This document shows positions 1 through 9,985 of a DNA stretch of 22,500 nt, one piece after another. The stretch spans positions 46,052,927-46,075,426 of the forward strand of contig CM031595.1 in the NCBI GenBank assembly GCA_018398815.1. Direction: 5' to 3'. The position numbers and the translations under genes were made by a program. How positions within the stretch are numbered: position 1 is the stretch's first letter; every line of letters begins with the position of its first letter. The notes beneath the pieces are model-generated. The model was not told the DNA's origin and did no database searches. It saw only the letters and a program-made list of their open reading frames with translations. This DNA is from Conus ventricosus. Taxonomy: Eukaryota > Mollusca > Gastropoda > Neogastropoda > Conidae.

Positions 1-613
1 AAACATATCGTCCTACCTTGAAGATTATGACACATTTCATTACGCAAAAACTGTGAAAGCGATTCGAAGGAAACTTGGTGAACAAGGTATTAACTGGACC
101 ACAAGGACCGTCCTTTCAGTTTTGGGGCGGAGCGGATCACACGGCTTCGACAGGATCTGGTGACATCATGGATAATATCATCACATATTTTTTTTCCCCA
201 CAGAACATGAACACCAAGAAGTTTCCTTCTCAGATTGATAACTTTCTGCGAAGAAATACATTTTCTTAGAAATATCTACACGTTCTTTTTAGTAATGTAT
301 ACCTAGATGTTCCGTGTATTTGAATGTCCCATCTAAAAAAAAAAAGTGCACCAGAAGAAACTTATGAACGCATAGGCTGGTACTCTTTCCAGCGGCAACA
401 ACGATTCTGTTTCATTCAGGGATCTGACTCAAAGAGTGGATCGAGATCGGTTACGTGACTTGGCGGAAGGTGTCCTCTCTCCTAACGTTTCTGCGTGTGT
501 GATAGTAATGGTTTATTGTCAGCTGCAGGAGGAGGGGAGGGGTGTCTGTGCGTATGGTGGGGGAGGGAAGAGAAGGAATTGTAGATTGGATTTGTAGGAT
601 AGAAAAAAGTCAT
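1..613. other. Anonymous non-coding sequence
   Basis: I recognise no gene, RNA or mobile element here. Open frames are at most about 64 codons, lack protein character and are interrupted by A-runs (for example near 336-345). The segment ends in a purine-rich, G-rich stretch (about 528-570) just before the telomere-like block. Confidence 0.6.
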
Positions 614-818
614 ACGGGAAAGAAAGCAACGGCCTAACCTTATGCTATCCCTAACCCTAAACACTATCCCTACCCTATCCCTAACCCTTACCCTTTCCTA
701 AACCTAAACCCTAGACCCTATTCCCTAACCCTAACCTAACCCGAACCCTATCCTAACCCTAAACTAACCCTACCTGACTTTTTTGTTTGACTTTCTTTCC
801 CGTTGACTTTCTTTCCGT
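614..818. repeat. Inverted repeat flanking the telomere-like array
   Basis: The left arm 614-632 reads ACGGGAAAGAAAGCAACGG. The right arm 800-818 reads CCGTTGACTTTCTTTCCGT, which is its reverse complement except for two single-base indels. The right arm is itself half of a direct repeat, because a second copy of the TTGACTTTCTTTCC motif starts near 787. The arms enclose about 165 bp of CCCTAA-like repeats. This could be a small foldback or MITE-like element that captured telomere-like sequence, or chance; no target-site duplication is evident to me. Confidence 0.55.
636..775 (-). repeat. Degenerate interstitial telomeric repeat, (TTAGGG)n-like
   Basis: The + strand carries about 20 imperfect CCCTAA units such as CCCTAACCCTAA, with variants CCCTACC, CCCTATC, CCTAAA and CCGAACC, so the G-rich TTAGGG sense lies on the minus strand. 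TTAGGG is the telomere repeat of molluscs and most animals. The decay of the units and the non-telomeric sequence on both sides indicate an internal (interstitial) tract and not a chromosome end. It may record a fusion, a double-strand break healed by telomerase, or an insertion; the sequence alone does not decide. Confidence 0.85.
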
Positions 819-837
819 CACACGTAGTTGGGGAGAG

Positions 838-843
838 GAGAGT

Positions 844-875
<32 letters not shown>

Positions 876-1141
876 TGAGAGTGAGTCGGGGGGGGGGGGG
901 GGCGTACGATAGGAGGACTAGTTAGTTTCACTCAGGTTTAAACGTCCATTTACCTCAGGTAATATAGCAGACAGGGGTAACCATCGTTCCCCCCCCCCCC
1001 CCTCCCCCCCCCCCTCTGGAGGGCGGGGGCAGGTGCCTGTACTAGTACTACTTTCAATTACACCACCAGATCGACGATGAGGACCTTACGGACAGCAGCG
1101 GTACAGGGGTCGGGGGGTGGGGGGGGGGGGGGGCGGGGTGG
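838..1141. repeat. GA microsatellite followed by alternating G, C and G runs
   Basis: A (GA)n tract covers about 838-886, then a G run at 888-902, a C run at 989-1014 interrupted by one T, and a G-rich run at about 1112-1140. No gene is seen. The runs can form G-quadruplex or i-motif structures and are also the type of sequence in which consensus errors are common, so run lengths should not be taken literally. Confidence 0.8.
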
Positions 1142-1259
1142 GGTTAGTTTTCATAATGCCCAGAGCCCGGCTAACGGCACTGTTGTATTTTCAGGGCTGT
1201 TGACATGTTAGAATCGCACTTTCAAAATGAGGTTACTGCAGGCGGCATTGAAAACAAAA

Positions 1260-1722
1260 CTAAAGAAAAAGGACTGTTCATGCCTGGCCTCAGGCTGTGT
1301 CTCAGGGCAGTTGACTTTGGGCACATCACAAAGGGCCTTCATCAACAGTGGTATGCAGGGGCAGGCCAGTTGACATTGGCTACATCACCCAGGCTACATC
1401 AACATGTTGTTATGCTGTGTCAGGACGCTGTTGACTTAGGCTACAACACCAAGCTACTATCCACTTGTTGTTATGCTGTTGTCAGCCAGTTGACATAGGC
1501 TACAACACCAAAGGCTACATCAACATGTTGTTATGCGGTGTCAGGCCAGTTGACTTAGGCTACAACACCAAGGCTACATCAACATGTTGTTATGCTGTGT
1601 CAGGCAGTTGACATAGGCTAGAACACCAAGGCTACATCAACATGTTGTTATGCTGTGTCAGGACAGTTGACATTGGCTAGAACACCAAGGCTACTTCCAA
1701 AATGTTGTTTATGCTCTGCATA
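1260..1722. repeat. Minisatellite, ~59-bp unit, seven to eight copies
   Basis: The motif GTTGAC recurs at 1310, 1369, 1430, 1489, 1549, 1607 and 1666, giving spacings of 58 to 61 bp. Each complete unit reads roughly GTTGACATAGGCTACAACAC, then AAGGCTACAT, then CAACATGTTGTTATGC, then GTGTCAGG. The first two units (before about 1369) are the most diverged, and the last breaks down after about 1700. CAACATGTTG, a perfect 10-bp palindrome, is kept in most units. No coding potential is conserved: the period is not a stable multiple of three. Confidence 0.9.
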
Positions 1723-2990
1723 GTTATGCGGGGATTCTCTTCGGTTGTGGACTTAGCTATAGATAAATATTTATCAGTCCCCAAATCCCCCGAAGTCGAG
1801 TGGGATGCCATGGTGCAGAGTGATCAAAAATCGGTTCACACACGTCATGATCTCATCCCCAGCTGATGCATTGATACCGTAGAGTGTTCAAACTACTCCG
1901 GCTGTGCGGATGATTCCATGGAGTCTTTTAGCCAGGTTACGACAAACAACAACAACCCAAAAATACAACAAGGCGGTTCCCCCGAACGATAGAGACAAAA
2001 GTACAAGAGAAAATCTCCGATGCGTTTCGATCTTCTTTAGTCTTCCTCTGGTAAGATATAACAACGTTTTGAAGTCAATGGAAACGAAGAAACGAGTAAT
2101 CACTTATCTTTCTAAATTGCCACCAGTGGAAGTGACACGTGATTGTTGTTGGTTTCTTCTGTAAGAAAATGAAAGAATAAAAAAGGCTGTGTCTTTAATG
2201 CATGCAAACTCCAACCGCATGAGAACATGATTTCACAGTGATCGGCTCATGATACGCCGTGCCACCATGCGAGTCTCTTCTTCATTTAACAGATTACGAC
2301 TGTTGTAGTTGCAAAGTGAGACGACTGCAGGCGGGAAATAATAAAAAAAATCTTAAATAAATGTTGAATTCAACGCCTGCTTACGTTGCGCGGCAGAGAT
2401 CTAAGCTAAGTGATAAATTATGTTCATTTTCTTTGGTCCTATTGTTTGGCGTCTTGCCGGAAGTAGCCTTAGTGTCGAAACGCATCGTTGTTTTGTCTTG
2501 GTGAATCGTTTTGTCCACGTTTTCTATGGCGGTTTCGCTAACATTTATGTAACATAAACCTTGTGTTAAAGGAGTGGTTTGTGCGTTTTACCTCGGCACA
2601 AAATCTCTTTCCTCTTTATGGCCACCGATGGAGATGTAGAACTTCTTCGATAATTTTGCACGGCATCTGAAAAAAAGGTCATCATCGATTGTGTGTTCCT
2701 GTTTTTGCCATAGTTTTTTTTTACCACGTAGCTATGAATCTTTAGGTTTCAGGACCTGGGTAGGGTGTAGAGGATTTAGACAATAATGCCATTGGAGACA
2801 TGTCAGCAAAGATGATCAGCACTTCCTTTTCCTCAAAACGCCCATCATGAGCAAGACCGGGTTGTTGCCGGTCCGATTCAGACGTATAAAGGAAGGGGAA
2901 AGTAAGGTCGGAAGTTTGTAGGATGTTTGCTAGTGGCGACCAGGCGCGTTCGGCTTCAAGAGGCCAAAAAGGGTATGAGAAGGTTGCAAG
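1723..2990. other. Non-coding sequence, nothing recognised
   Basis: No gene or known repeat is recognised. Two overlapping open frames on opposite strands near 1888-2164 have no protein-like composition. A perfect 14-bp palindrome, GATAAATATTTATC, lies at 1762-1775 just past the minisatellite. The stretch from about 2840 may already belong to the 5' region of the LINE that follows, but I cannot place that boundary. Confidence 0.5.
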
Positions 2991-3449
2991 ATCTCATCTT
3001 CCTGACTGACCGGTAGTTCTGAACACCAGGACCCAAGGCTGCCGGTTCTGCAGCGCAGGAGCTGTCAGAGGGAAAGCATTTGGAACATTCTTGATCTGGG
3101 ACAGACTAAAACTAGTAAGGAGCGGGGACGACTCTTTCTTCAGAAGACCTTGCAGCCGTCGGTAGATATTCTTTAAGGTGAATGCCACCTCAACTCCGCC
3201 CTGGTTGGTTCTTCGGAGCCACTTGCCCGGTCTCAGCCCACGGGTAAAGGTGGTGAGTGGGCGTGGGGCAGCAACCTCACCCTGTAAAATCTTTCCGCTA
3301 CGGAACGACAGCAAGAGAAAAACTACTCCATTGGCTGAGGGAGGAGTGAAGCAGACAGCAATTGGACTTATGTGGAGGGGGACAAAGCCGAAAGGCACGT
3401 CTCCAGCCCGATAGCGGATCTCACCAACGCCAAAACGTCACATGCGAGT

Positions 3450-4210
3450 TGGATTTTGAACGTTGCGGACCTTGTACAAGCTGGAAGATTAGCACAAAAC
3501 GTAATGAGATGAGAACTTTCAAACTGAAGCCTATTAGGGTCACACAGAGGCAAGATGGACAAAAAAAGGAAAACAGAGACTGAGATTACTGGAGAAAACA
3601 ATCATCTGGTTCAGGAAGGCAAGATGTCACCATCCAGGAAGGAGTTGCCCTCATTTTGTGCAAGGAAACTTGCCAATGCCGTTACTGAAATGGAAACAAT
3701 CAATGATCGCCTGCTGTTTTGTAAGAATGATACTCCAAGTGTGCCAAGCTTCCAGTTCTAGTGGCCCTATGCACCAATAGGAAAACACGACGAAGGGAGG
3801 ACAAGGGGATCAGTTCTACAGTGCGCTCCAAGCAACATTGGCTGACATCCCAAGACACGATGATTTCTCCTCCTGATAGGGGACTTCAAGCAAAGAGTTG
3901 GTAGCAAAATGAGAACAGGGTAAGACGTCATGGCGGAAAAACATGGAAGAGGAGGTAATGGACCGCAACGGCGAACGACTTCATCGTCCTCTGTGAAAGA
4001 ATAATGTTTTGGTCATTGGCCGCGTACTTCTTTGTGCTCACTAAAACCATCCACAAGCTAACATGGGACATCCCCGACGGAAAGATACAAAGAACAAAGT
4101 GAACCCCATCATTATCAAACGGAAAATGGAGGCGCATCCTACATGTTGTAGTGCTTGATGGGACCGCAGATGTAGGTAGTGAACATGAACTACTGGTGGC
4201 GATAATGGAA
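3450..4210 (+). pseudogene. AP-type endonuclease domain of the LINE (degenerate)
   Basis: In an active element this domain nicks target DNA to prime reverse transcription. Visible landmarks are an N-terminal stretch like LVQAGRLAQNVNEM (3465-3510, crossing frames), GRQDVTIQEGVALIL (about 3613-3657), LIGDFKQRVGSKM (3873-3911), GKHGRGG (about 3940-3960), TWDIPDGK (about 4058-4081) and ADVGSEHELLVA (4166-4201). Three usually conserved positions are altered: GDFN reads GDFK, the NQIDH-type motif reads NKVNP, and the catalytic SDH near the end reads SEH. With stops and frameshifts between motifs, it cannot encode a working nuclease. Confidence 0.85.
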
Positions 4211-4749
4211 CCTCAAACGGAGGAAGGCAAAATTGGGGACAGTCGGAACCTGCGCTTTGATGTTGCAAGCTAAAAGTTTTAACAAACAAAGAAAGAATTC
4301 TGCGTCACCTTGTAGTATTAGCTTCTGAGTTCCTCCTAGATGAACAGCACTGACCATAGACTGTTTCAACAAGGCTATACCGAAACAGCAAAAGAGACAA
4401 TAGGTATAGGAAAAGTGTGAATTACTTGTTGTGGATATCTTGCCAACACATGGAAAAACCATTGAGGAGAGAAAACAGGGGATCAAGAAGAAAACTGGCT
4501 GATGCCAAGTACCCAGGCTAAAAGAAAGATTAGCAACCCCAGCACAGAGAGAAGACACAAAAGGAAGTGAAGGAGTCTGCAAGAAAGTTTAAACGTCTCT
4601 CTATGCGGAGAGGCTTGTGAAGAAGCTGTGAGGCACCGCAAGCAGAGATGAAGGATATGAAGACAGTGTATAGAACCACAAGAGGGCTCGGGGAAGACAG
4701 AGGACAGAACCAATGACACATACAGTTTAGGCAGAGGACGGAACACCTA

Positions 4750-5650
4750 TCACAGAAGAATGTGCCAAGTCGAGAGGTGGAGAGAGCACTCCAGAGGTTC
4801 CTTAACCGCCCTGATCCACCAAACACCAGCTGACATTCCTATGGCTGAGGAGGACCCTGGACGTCAAATGGGAGACATCACAGTAATGAGGTCATGGAAG
4901 CATCAGCAAGTGAAGAATGGCAAAGCTCCAGGACGGAAGATGGTGTATGCCCCGAGATGCTGAAGGCAGAAAGATACAGGACACACCTCTTATCCTCAAC
5001 GCATCCTGCAGGACATATGGAAGAGACAACCCCAGTGACTGGAGAATGGTACCATATCAAATTACCAAAGAAAGGAAATCTAGGTGAATGCAACAATTGG
5101 AAGAGGCATCACCCTACTACAATCACAGCAATGTCTTCAGGTCGCATCTTACTCCAGCGTATAAAGAAGGCGGTAGATGACCTACTTCGGCAAGTGCAGG
5201 CAGGCTTAGAGCGGGGAGATCATGCATTGAATCACATTTTGTTCTACGCCAGATCCTTCGAGCAGTCCTTTGAGGAAAACCACGCCCACTTTACGTGGTA
5301 TTTCATTGTTTTCGAGTAAGCTTTGAGCCGTTTGCCCGCGCCTCTCTCTGGAAGATCCTGCGAACACTACGCATTCCCCAGAAAAATGGGTCTACATCCA
5401 TCCGTCCCTGTATGGAGAGCTTTGAGGTGTCGCATCCTCCACAAACAACTGCTGACAGGAACCATTCAAGGTGGACACGGAGTGAAAACAAGGCTGCATA
5501 CTGTCTACCATCTCTTCTACTTGGCCATCGGACTTGGTTGATGCGAAAGTCACCAAGGGGAAAGAACGGGGTATCCGGTGGGACGTTGACCTCAGTCTTG
5601 GAGGAAATTTGACATCACGCAGATGACCTGGGATGCTGTCACACAAGCCA
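4750..5650 (+). pseudogene. Reverse transcriptase domain of the LINE (degenerate)
   Basis: An upstream linker reads VERWREHSRGSL with PADIPMAEED (about 4766-4858). Then come VKNGKAPG (4910-4933), and after a frameshift DGVCPEMLKA (4939-4968), IKLPKKGNLGECNNWK (5056-5103) and RIKKAVDDLLRQVQAG (about 5159-5206), all RT fingers and palm landmarks. Motif A, normally FxDFEKAFD, reads FIVFE followed by a stop at 5317, with Val (GTT, 5308-5310) where the metal-binding Asp should be. Motif B reads QGCILSTI (5489-5512) in another frame. Motif C reads HADD (5616-5627) instead of YADD, keeping both Asp codons but preceded by a stop. Confidence 0.9.
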
Positions 5651-5719
5651 TCAGGTCCGCCCCCAGCAGAAGACCTGAAAGCCGCACGAGATAGCCAGAC
5701 ACAATGGGTGAAGGTCTAA

Positions 5720-6420
5720 CGTGAGGGAAGGCGCAGGTCAGAGGGAAAAATGCCACAAACAACAACCCCATCACGCTAACGGCAAACCCCTTGATGATGT
5801 TCCAGGGAATTTGTATACTGGCAGCAAGATGACCCAGTCGGCGACTGCAACCAGGAGTCTACGCCAGATTCAGCAAAGCCAACCAGCTTTCGCTGAGTGC
5901 TTTAGGCCCATCTGGAGATTCCACGTCCTCAGCATCCAAACGAACGATTCGATCTTCAAGAGCAATGTCCTCAGCGTCATACTGTATGGCTCAGAGTTGC
6001 TGAAGACGACCGTTCGCATCGAGGAAAAAGCTGGCAGTGTTTCCCAGAACAAATGTCTGCGACGTATTCTCAGGATCCTTCTGGCCTAACATCATCTCAA
6101 ACGAAGAACTGAGGACTAGTACAGGAGTCTCCACAATACAGGACACCATCCAGGCGCGTCGATGGAGATGGCTGGGGATTGTCTGTCGCTGCCACCTCCA
6201 GCTCCGCCCCAGAACAGCCCTGCGCTGGACCACCAAGGTAAAAGAAACGGGGGGCGACCGAAGGAAAACCTGGCGCAGGGACAATAGAAGAGAGACTGGA
6301 AAGCAAAGGAATGACTCTCAAACTCTGGCCCCAGAGCTAGCCGCAGACCGAGAGCCAGATGGTGATCTTAGCCATAAGCTCAAGCGCCAGCAGGCTCGGA
6401 GAGGACTGATGATGATGATG
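5720..6420 (+). pseudogene. C-terminal region and 3' end of the LINE
   Basis: The frame at 5721-6089 contains NVLSVILYGSELLKTT (about 5964-6011) and NKCLRRILRI, matching the post-RT region of SR2-like elements, where LLYGAETW and CLRxIL motifs are usual. It ends in a stop. The overlapping frame 6037-6423 continues with RRWRWLGIVCR, then DRRKTWRRDNRRETG, counterparts of the RRWRWxGH and GRPKxTWRR motifs of the family. The coding sequence runs directly into the GAT tail. The last ~85 bp (6337-6420) are also present at the start of the second duplication copy. Confidence 0.85.
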
Positions 6421-6961
6421 TGAATGCACTAGGCTAAACAAGGTTTTGTTTGCTAGAGAGCTGTGGGTGGGGTAGCCCTTAACAAAGAGAGGGCGAGATC
6501 AACGACGAATCTGCGTGTTAAAAAAAAAACAGTTTCTGGCGTGGATTGTCTGGAAATTTGCAATGCGTCTTGGGGCAAGAAAATAGCATTCCTACAGGTG
6601 AATGCTAGGAAGTTCTCAGATTTATTTTAGATTGATTGATGAATATAAAGCCAGAAAAAGAGTGTTTGATTCATAGAACTTCCAAACGATAGTTTTAAGA
6701 AGAGTTCATTAGAACTTCAAAACAATTGTTTAAGAAAGACGTTACCACGGGAGGGGATGGGGGACAGGTATTGTGTGATACGGAACGATACTACAGAGTG
6801 GGTTATGTTTTTGGTTGATGTATAGGATACGGAGTTTTGAGCCGAAAGGTTTTGCAGGATTTGAGCCAGTTGCACCCCATAGGGTTTCTGACAGTATAGG
6901 ACCTCCTTGAGACTGTTGGGTTTCTAGTGTTTCTATAGACATGCGCCACCTATGAGTATTG
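6421..6961. other. Unique segment of unit 1 (matches 15257-15780)
   Basis: No gene is recognised. It contains a pair of ~33-bp direct repeats at about 6671-6741 (AGAACTTC, AAACGATAG, TTTAAGAAGA and variants) and an AATATAAAG stretch at about 6642. The copy at 15257-15780 is clearly homologous but differs by many single-base indels. Confidence 0.6.
6671..6741. repeat. Two-copy ~33-bp direct repeat (unit 1)
   Basis: The sequence from the AT-rich CATAGAACTTC through TTTAAGAAGA is present twice in a row, with CGATAG in the first copy and CAATTG (CAATAG in unit 2) in the second. The cleaner version lies at about 15503-15571 in unit 2. Confidence 0.75.
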
Positions 6962-7002
6962 CTTTCTCTCTCTCGCTCTCTGTCTGTTATGTTTGTCTGT
7001 CC

Positions 7003-7043
<41 letters not shown>

Positions 7044-7076
7044 CTGTCTCTCTCTCTCTCTCTAACTCTCTCTCTG
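6962..7076. repeat. (CT)n microsatellite with CTGT interruptions (unit 1)
   Basis: This is a pure pyrimidine CT tract apart from CTGTCTG and GTTATG interruptions near 6980-7000. Its counterpart is 15781-15899. No coding function. Confidence 0.95.
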
Positions 7077-7190
7077 TTTTAGACAAGGGAGATGTCATTT
7101 AGATTAGACTAATCATAATTTAATGCCTGAAGCCTTACTTTTACGCCTCAGTGAATTAAGGTATCACATGTTGAACTGGTCGTTGATTCT

Positions 7191-7463
7191 CACACGCACA
7201 ACACTCACCACAACACACAAACACTCCACACACACAACACACAATCACACTCACACACAAACGCGCGGCGCACGCACTCAGGACGCGCGCAGCACACACT
7301 GGACACAGGACACACACACACTCACACACACACACACACTCACAACACACACACAACTTCAAACGCGCGCTACGCACTCAGACGCGCGCATCGCACACAC
7401 ACAACAGACACACAACACACACACACACCACAGACAGACACCCACACTGACACTACAACACAC

Positions 7464-7496
<33 letters not shown>
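7191..7496. repeat. (CA)n tract with two CG-rich cassettes (unit 1)
   Basis: About 300 bp of CA repeats, frequently broken by single-base losses, contain two cassettes of the type AACGCGCGC, CACGCACTCAGACGCGCGC (about 7259-7292 and 7360-7392). Open frames here are threonine/histidine low-complexity and not genes. It is followed by the shared anchor GACGTCAAGTTGTGG at 7502. Confidence 0.93.
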
Positions 7497-7497
<1 letters not shown>

Positions 7498-7501
7498 AAT
7501 A

Positions 7502-8579
7502 GACGTCAAGTTGTGGCCAAGGTGTGGGTGGGATGGTTTCTGTGAGACAGGCGGAACGTGGTGAAATGAAGCGTTGCACGTTTAAGACCTGTTGTACATG
7601 AGAACACCGTTAATTTTGTTCCTCCCGGTTCATGCGAGGGTAGGCATCATGTCTCACGTCTTTTTTTTCAGATTTAGTTGTGGACAGTAGTTTGAAATTG
7701 TAGTTCCATCCAGTTACTGAGGTTTACCTTTCCTATGTTTAGTAAGATATGTTATCCTGAAAAGGTGGGTTTTTCTTCATGGGAAAAAAGCAGTATCAGA
7801 ATATCCTACTGGTTCACAACCAACGCCTGCATACTCTTAGGATGAAATGTTGCACACACAGCGTTTAAATGATTCTGGAACAGGATGGTAGAAGGAGAAT
7901 TAAAAAAAAAAAGAGGCCGCATAAATTGGGGGGGAAATGATCATTGTCATCATCATATGATTGGGGAAAAACACAAGAACAACGACGGCGTCGCAAATGC
8001 AAGTGTTCATTTCGATGTTCAATTGACGGAAACGTCAGGAAAATATGGACTTTGTTCCACTGAAACTGTCCGCCTTTTAATATTATTTTTTTTTGTTTTA
8101 AGTGATCGAAATAGACGGCTTTGATACTTTAAAGAAACTTATCAACAAGCAGTCAATAGGCCTGTACCTAAGACGCTGACATCGTGTGGCTGATGGATCT
8201 TACAGGCCCCGTGTTCTTCTGTAATATGTTTAGTTATTTTGTCATTTACTTTTGGCCTGATCCACTGTTGCAGCAGAAGGCAACCCACACCACTTTGAAG
8301 TGAAAGGACATAATGGTAATTCGTAGGATGAATCGCTGTCAATATATAAAAAAGTGACTCTAGGGCTTGAGTTTTATGCTTTCTTTGGTTACAGAATTTT
8401 TTTGAAAATATGTTTTTATTAATGAGCGAATCATTCCATTAACTTCTTTTCTTTTTCCATCGAGCAGAAAAACCTCAGTGTAGGGTTTCAGAAAACAAAG
8501 GGTACGAATGTGCGACGGCTTTCTTTTTTGTGTATTAAATTAAAGACGGGACAAGTTAATTAATCAACACCCATGGGAA
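7502..8579. other. Unique segment of unit 1 (matches 16316-17400)
   Basis: No gene is recognised. Open frames (for example 7885-8124 on the + strand) are not preserved in the second copy and contain no protein motifs. It is AT-rich with several A and T runs. Confidence 0.6.
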
Positions 8580-8601
8580 CCCCCCCCCCCCCCCCCCCCC
8601 C

Positions 8602-8639
<38 letters not shown>

Positions 8640-8666
8640 ACCCCCCCCCCCCCCCCCCCTCCCCCA
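8580..8666. repeat. Poly-C tract, ~87 bp (unit 1)
   Basis: A near-uninterrupted C run with isolated A or T breaks near 8601, 8640 and 8660. The counterpart in unit 2 (17401-17426) is only about 26 bp. The glycine-only minus-strand frames across it are meaningless. Confidence 0.95.
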
Positions 8667-8705
8667 CAGGCAAAGAATGAAAGAAAGTGAAGGGGGGCTC
8701 TTACG

Positions 8706-8744
8706 TGAGAGAGAGAGGAGAGAGAAGGAGGAGAGACGAGAGAG

Positions 8745-8775
<31 letters not shown>
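8706..8775. repeat. GA-rich purine tract (unit 1)
   Basis: A (GA)n tract with GGA and GAC interruptions, matched by 17472-17528 in unit 2, where many G are replaced by A. Confidence 0.9.
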
Positions 8776-9085
8776 TATAACAAGATCCAGCTGATAACGT
8801 TCTTTTTAACATAAATTTTTGGAGGGGGGGGGGAAAAAAATAAAAAAAGACAAACACTTGTGGCGTTTTGTTTTGTTCATTATTGCCTCTAAACAGTGTG
8901 GAAGGATCAATGGACTCCCTGCCGCAGGCCGAAGCACTGCGCAATTAGACAGATGCACGGTATTATCGTTGTTTTTTTTTCCGTGGAGGCTGTTCAGTCC
9001 GGAAATGGCCAGCCATGAGCCGGATCAACTAACGCTGGAGTGGGAGGGACGCCGCTTGTGGTGTGTGTTCCAGTCAAAAAAAAAT
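8776..9085. other. Short unique segment of unit 1 (matches 17529-17810)
   Basis: Nothing recognised. The counterpart in unit 2 lies in the block of homopolymer-like drift and is hard to align base by base. Confidence 0.5.
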
Positions 9086-9213
9086 GGAGAGTGAGAGAGA
9101 GAGAGCATGAGAGAGAAGGTGACGAGAAGTAGAGAGAGGAGAGAGGTCAGAGAGCAGAGAGAGACAGTGAGAGAGACCGACCGACCGACAGACAGACAGA
9201 TACTCTCTTCCTC

Positions 9214-9246
<33 letters not shown>

Positions 9247-9425
9247 TCTCTCTACTTCTCTCAAACACACACACACACACACCACCAGCAACCGATATCA
9301 ACTGAAAGTGAGTGGAAGCTATTTACGGGACAGAGAGGAGGGAGAAGAGAGAGAGAGAGTGGAGAAGAGAGAGAGAGAGACGAGAGTCGACGAGTGGGAC
9401 GAGAGAGAGAGATAGAGACCGTCAG
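9086..9425. repeat. GA / CT / CA / GA compound block (unit 1)
   Basis: Order: GA purine tract (9086-9176), (GACC)n and (GACA)n (about 9176-9200), CT tract (9203-9254), CA tract (about 9264-9284), a short unique spacer, then GA again (about 9328-9420). The GA and CT halves are self-complementary and could fold into a ~50-bp hairpin or intramolecular triplex. Unit 2 has the same order at 17811-18180. Confidence 0.92.
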
Positions 9426-9483
9426 ACAGACAAACAGCGGACAGACTGTCAGACAGGCGAGGTAAGGGTGGGGGGGGGGGGGG

Positions 9484-9985
9484 GAAGGGTTCTTCCTTAG
9501 GGGTAGTACAATTTCTTTCCACTTTCTCTTGAGTTACTGCAGGTGGCGACGCCCTGTGAGAGAAGTTCCACGGGGTGGAACCGTATAGTATGGCTCGTGG
9601 TGGTGGTTTTGGGAAGGGGAGGACGAAGGCGCTCCGGAACCAAAGCCCTCTCCCTTCCCCCTACTCCCCTCATCCCCCTTCATGATAAGACTCTGCATAC
9701 AGTCATGACGTTTGCTATGTATTCATTGTGTTTTTTTTGTGTTTAATCTACATATTCCGTTGTCCTCAATACCTTTTGCCGTATCTTCTTCCGTAAAACA
9801 AAACAGAACCACACCAAACCGTGTCTCACAGGCTGTCCAAACCAAGTTGAGAACTACAGGGTCAATCTTCTCCCTTTCCTTGCACCAGCAGTCCCCCCCC
9901 CCCACAGTCCTAAAATTTGATTGTGGTCAGATGAACCTTCGGTTAGACAGAGGGACCGATGCTTTGATCACACGCCCATGTCGCA
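9484..9985. other. Unique segment of unit 1 (matches 18218-18735)
   Basis: No gene is recognised. A C run lies at 9893-9904. In unit 2 the homologous stretch has many bases replaced by runs; for example the CCGTATAGTATGGCTCG region at 9580-9597 becomes A-rich. No frame is shared by both copies. Confidence 0.5.

Larger units (their letters stand above)
2990..6425 (+). pseudogene. Decayed RTE/SR2-like non-LTR retrotransposon (LINE)
   Basis: The parts of an RTE-clade element occur in order on the + strand but scattered over all three frames. They are a non-coding 5' part (about 2990-3440), an AP-type endonuclease (about 3450-4210), a linker, a reverse transcriptase (about 4750-5650) and a C-terminal region (about 5720-6420). 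The assignment rests on motif strings resembling those I know from RTE/SR2-like elements of molluscs and schistosomes, often annotated as 'endonuclease-reverse transcriptase' or 'craniofacial development protein 2-like'. The element ends in a (GAT)4 tail at 6408-6420, typical of RTE ends. It is dead as read, with many frameshifts and stops, although some indels may be assembly errors. The 5' end is uncertain (2840-3000). Clade assignment is moderately sure; LINE identity is very sure. Confidence 0.88.

Noticed and set aside
636..775. True chromosome end
   Set aside because: The repeats are decayed, short and continue into ordinary sequence on both sides.
1904..2164. 86-codon + strand open frame upstream of an AATAAA
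   Set aside because: An equally open antisense frame overlaps it, composition is unremarkable and no motif is visible.
2994..3398. 134-codon minus-strand open frame
   Set aside because: It lies antisense to the 5' part of the LINE, which reads in the + direction; overlapping + strand frames are equally open and no protein family is evident.
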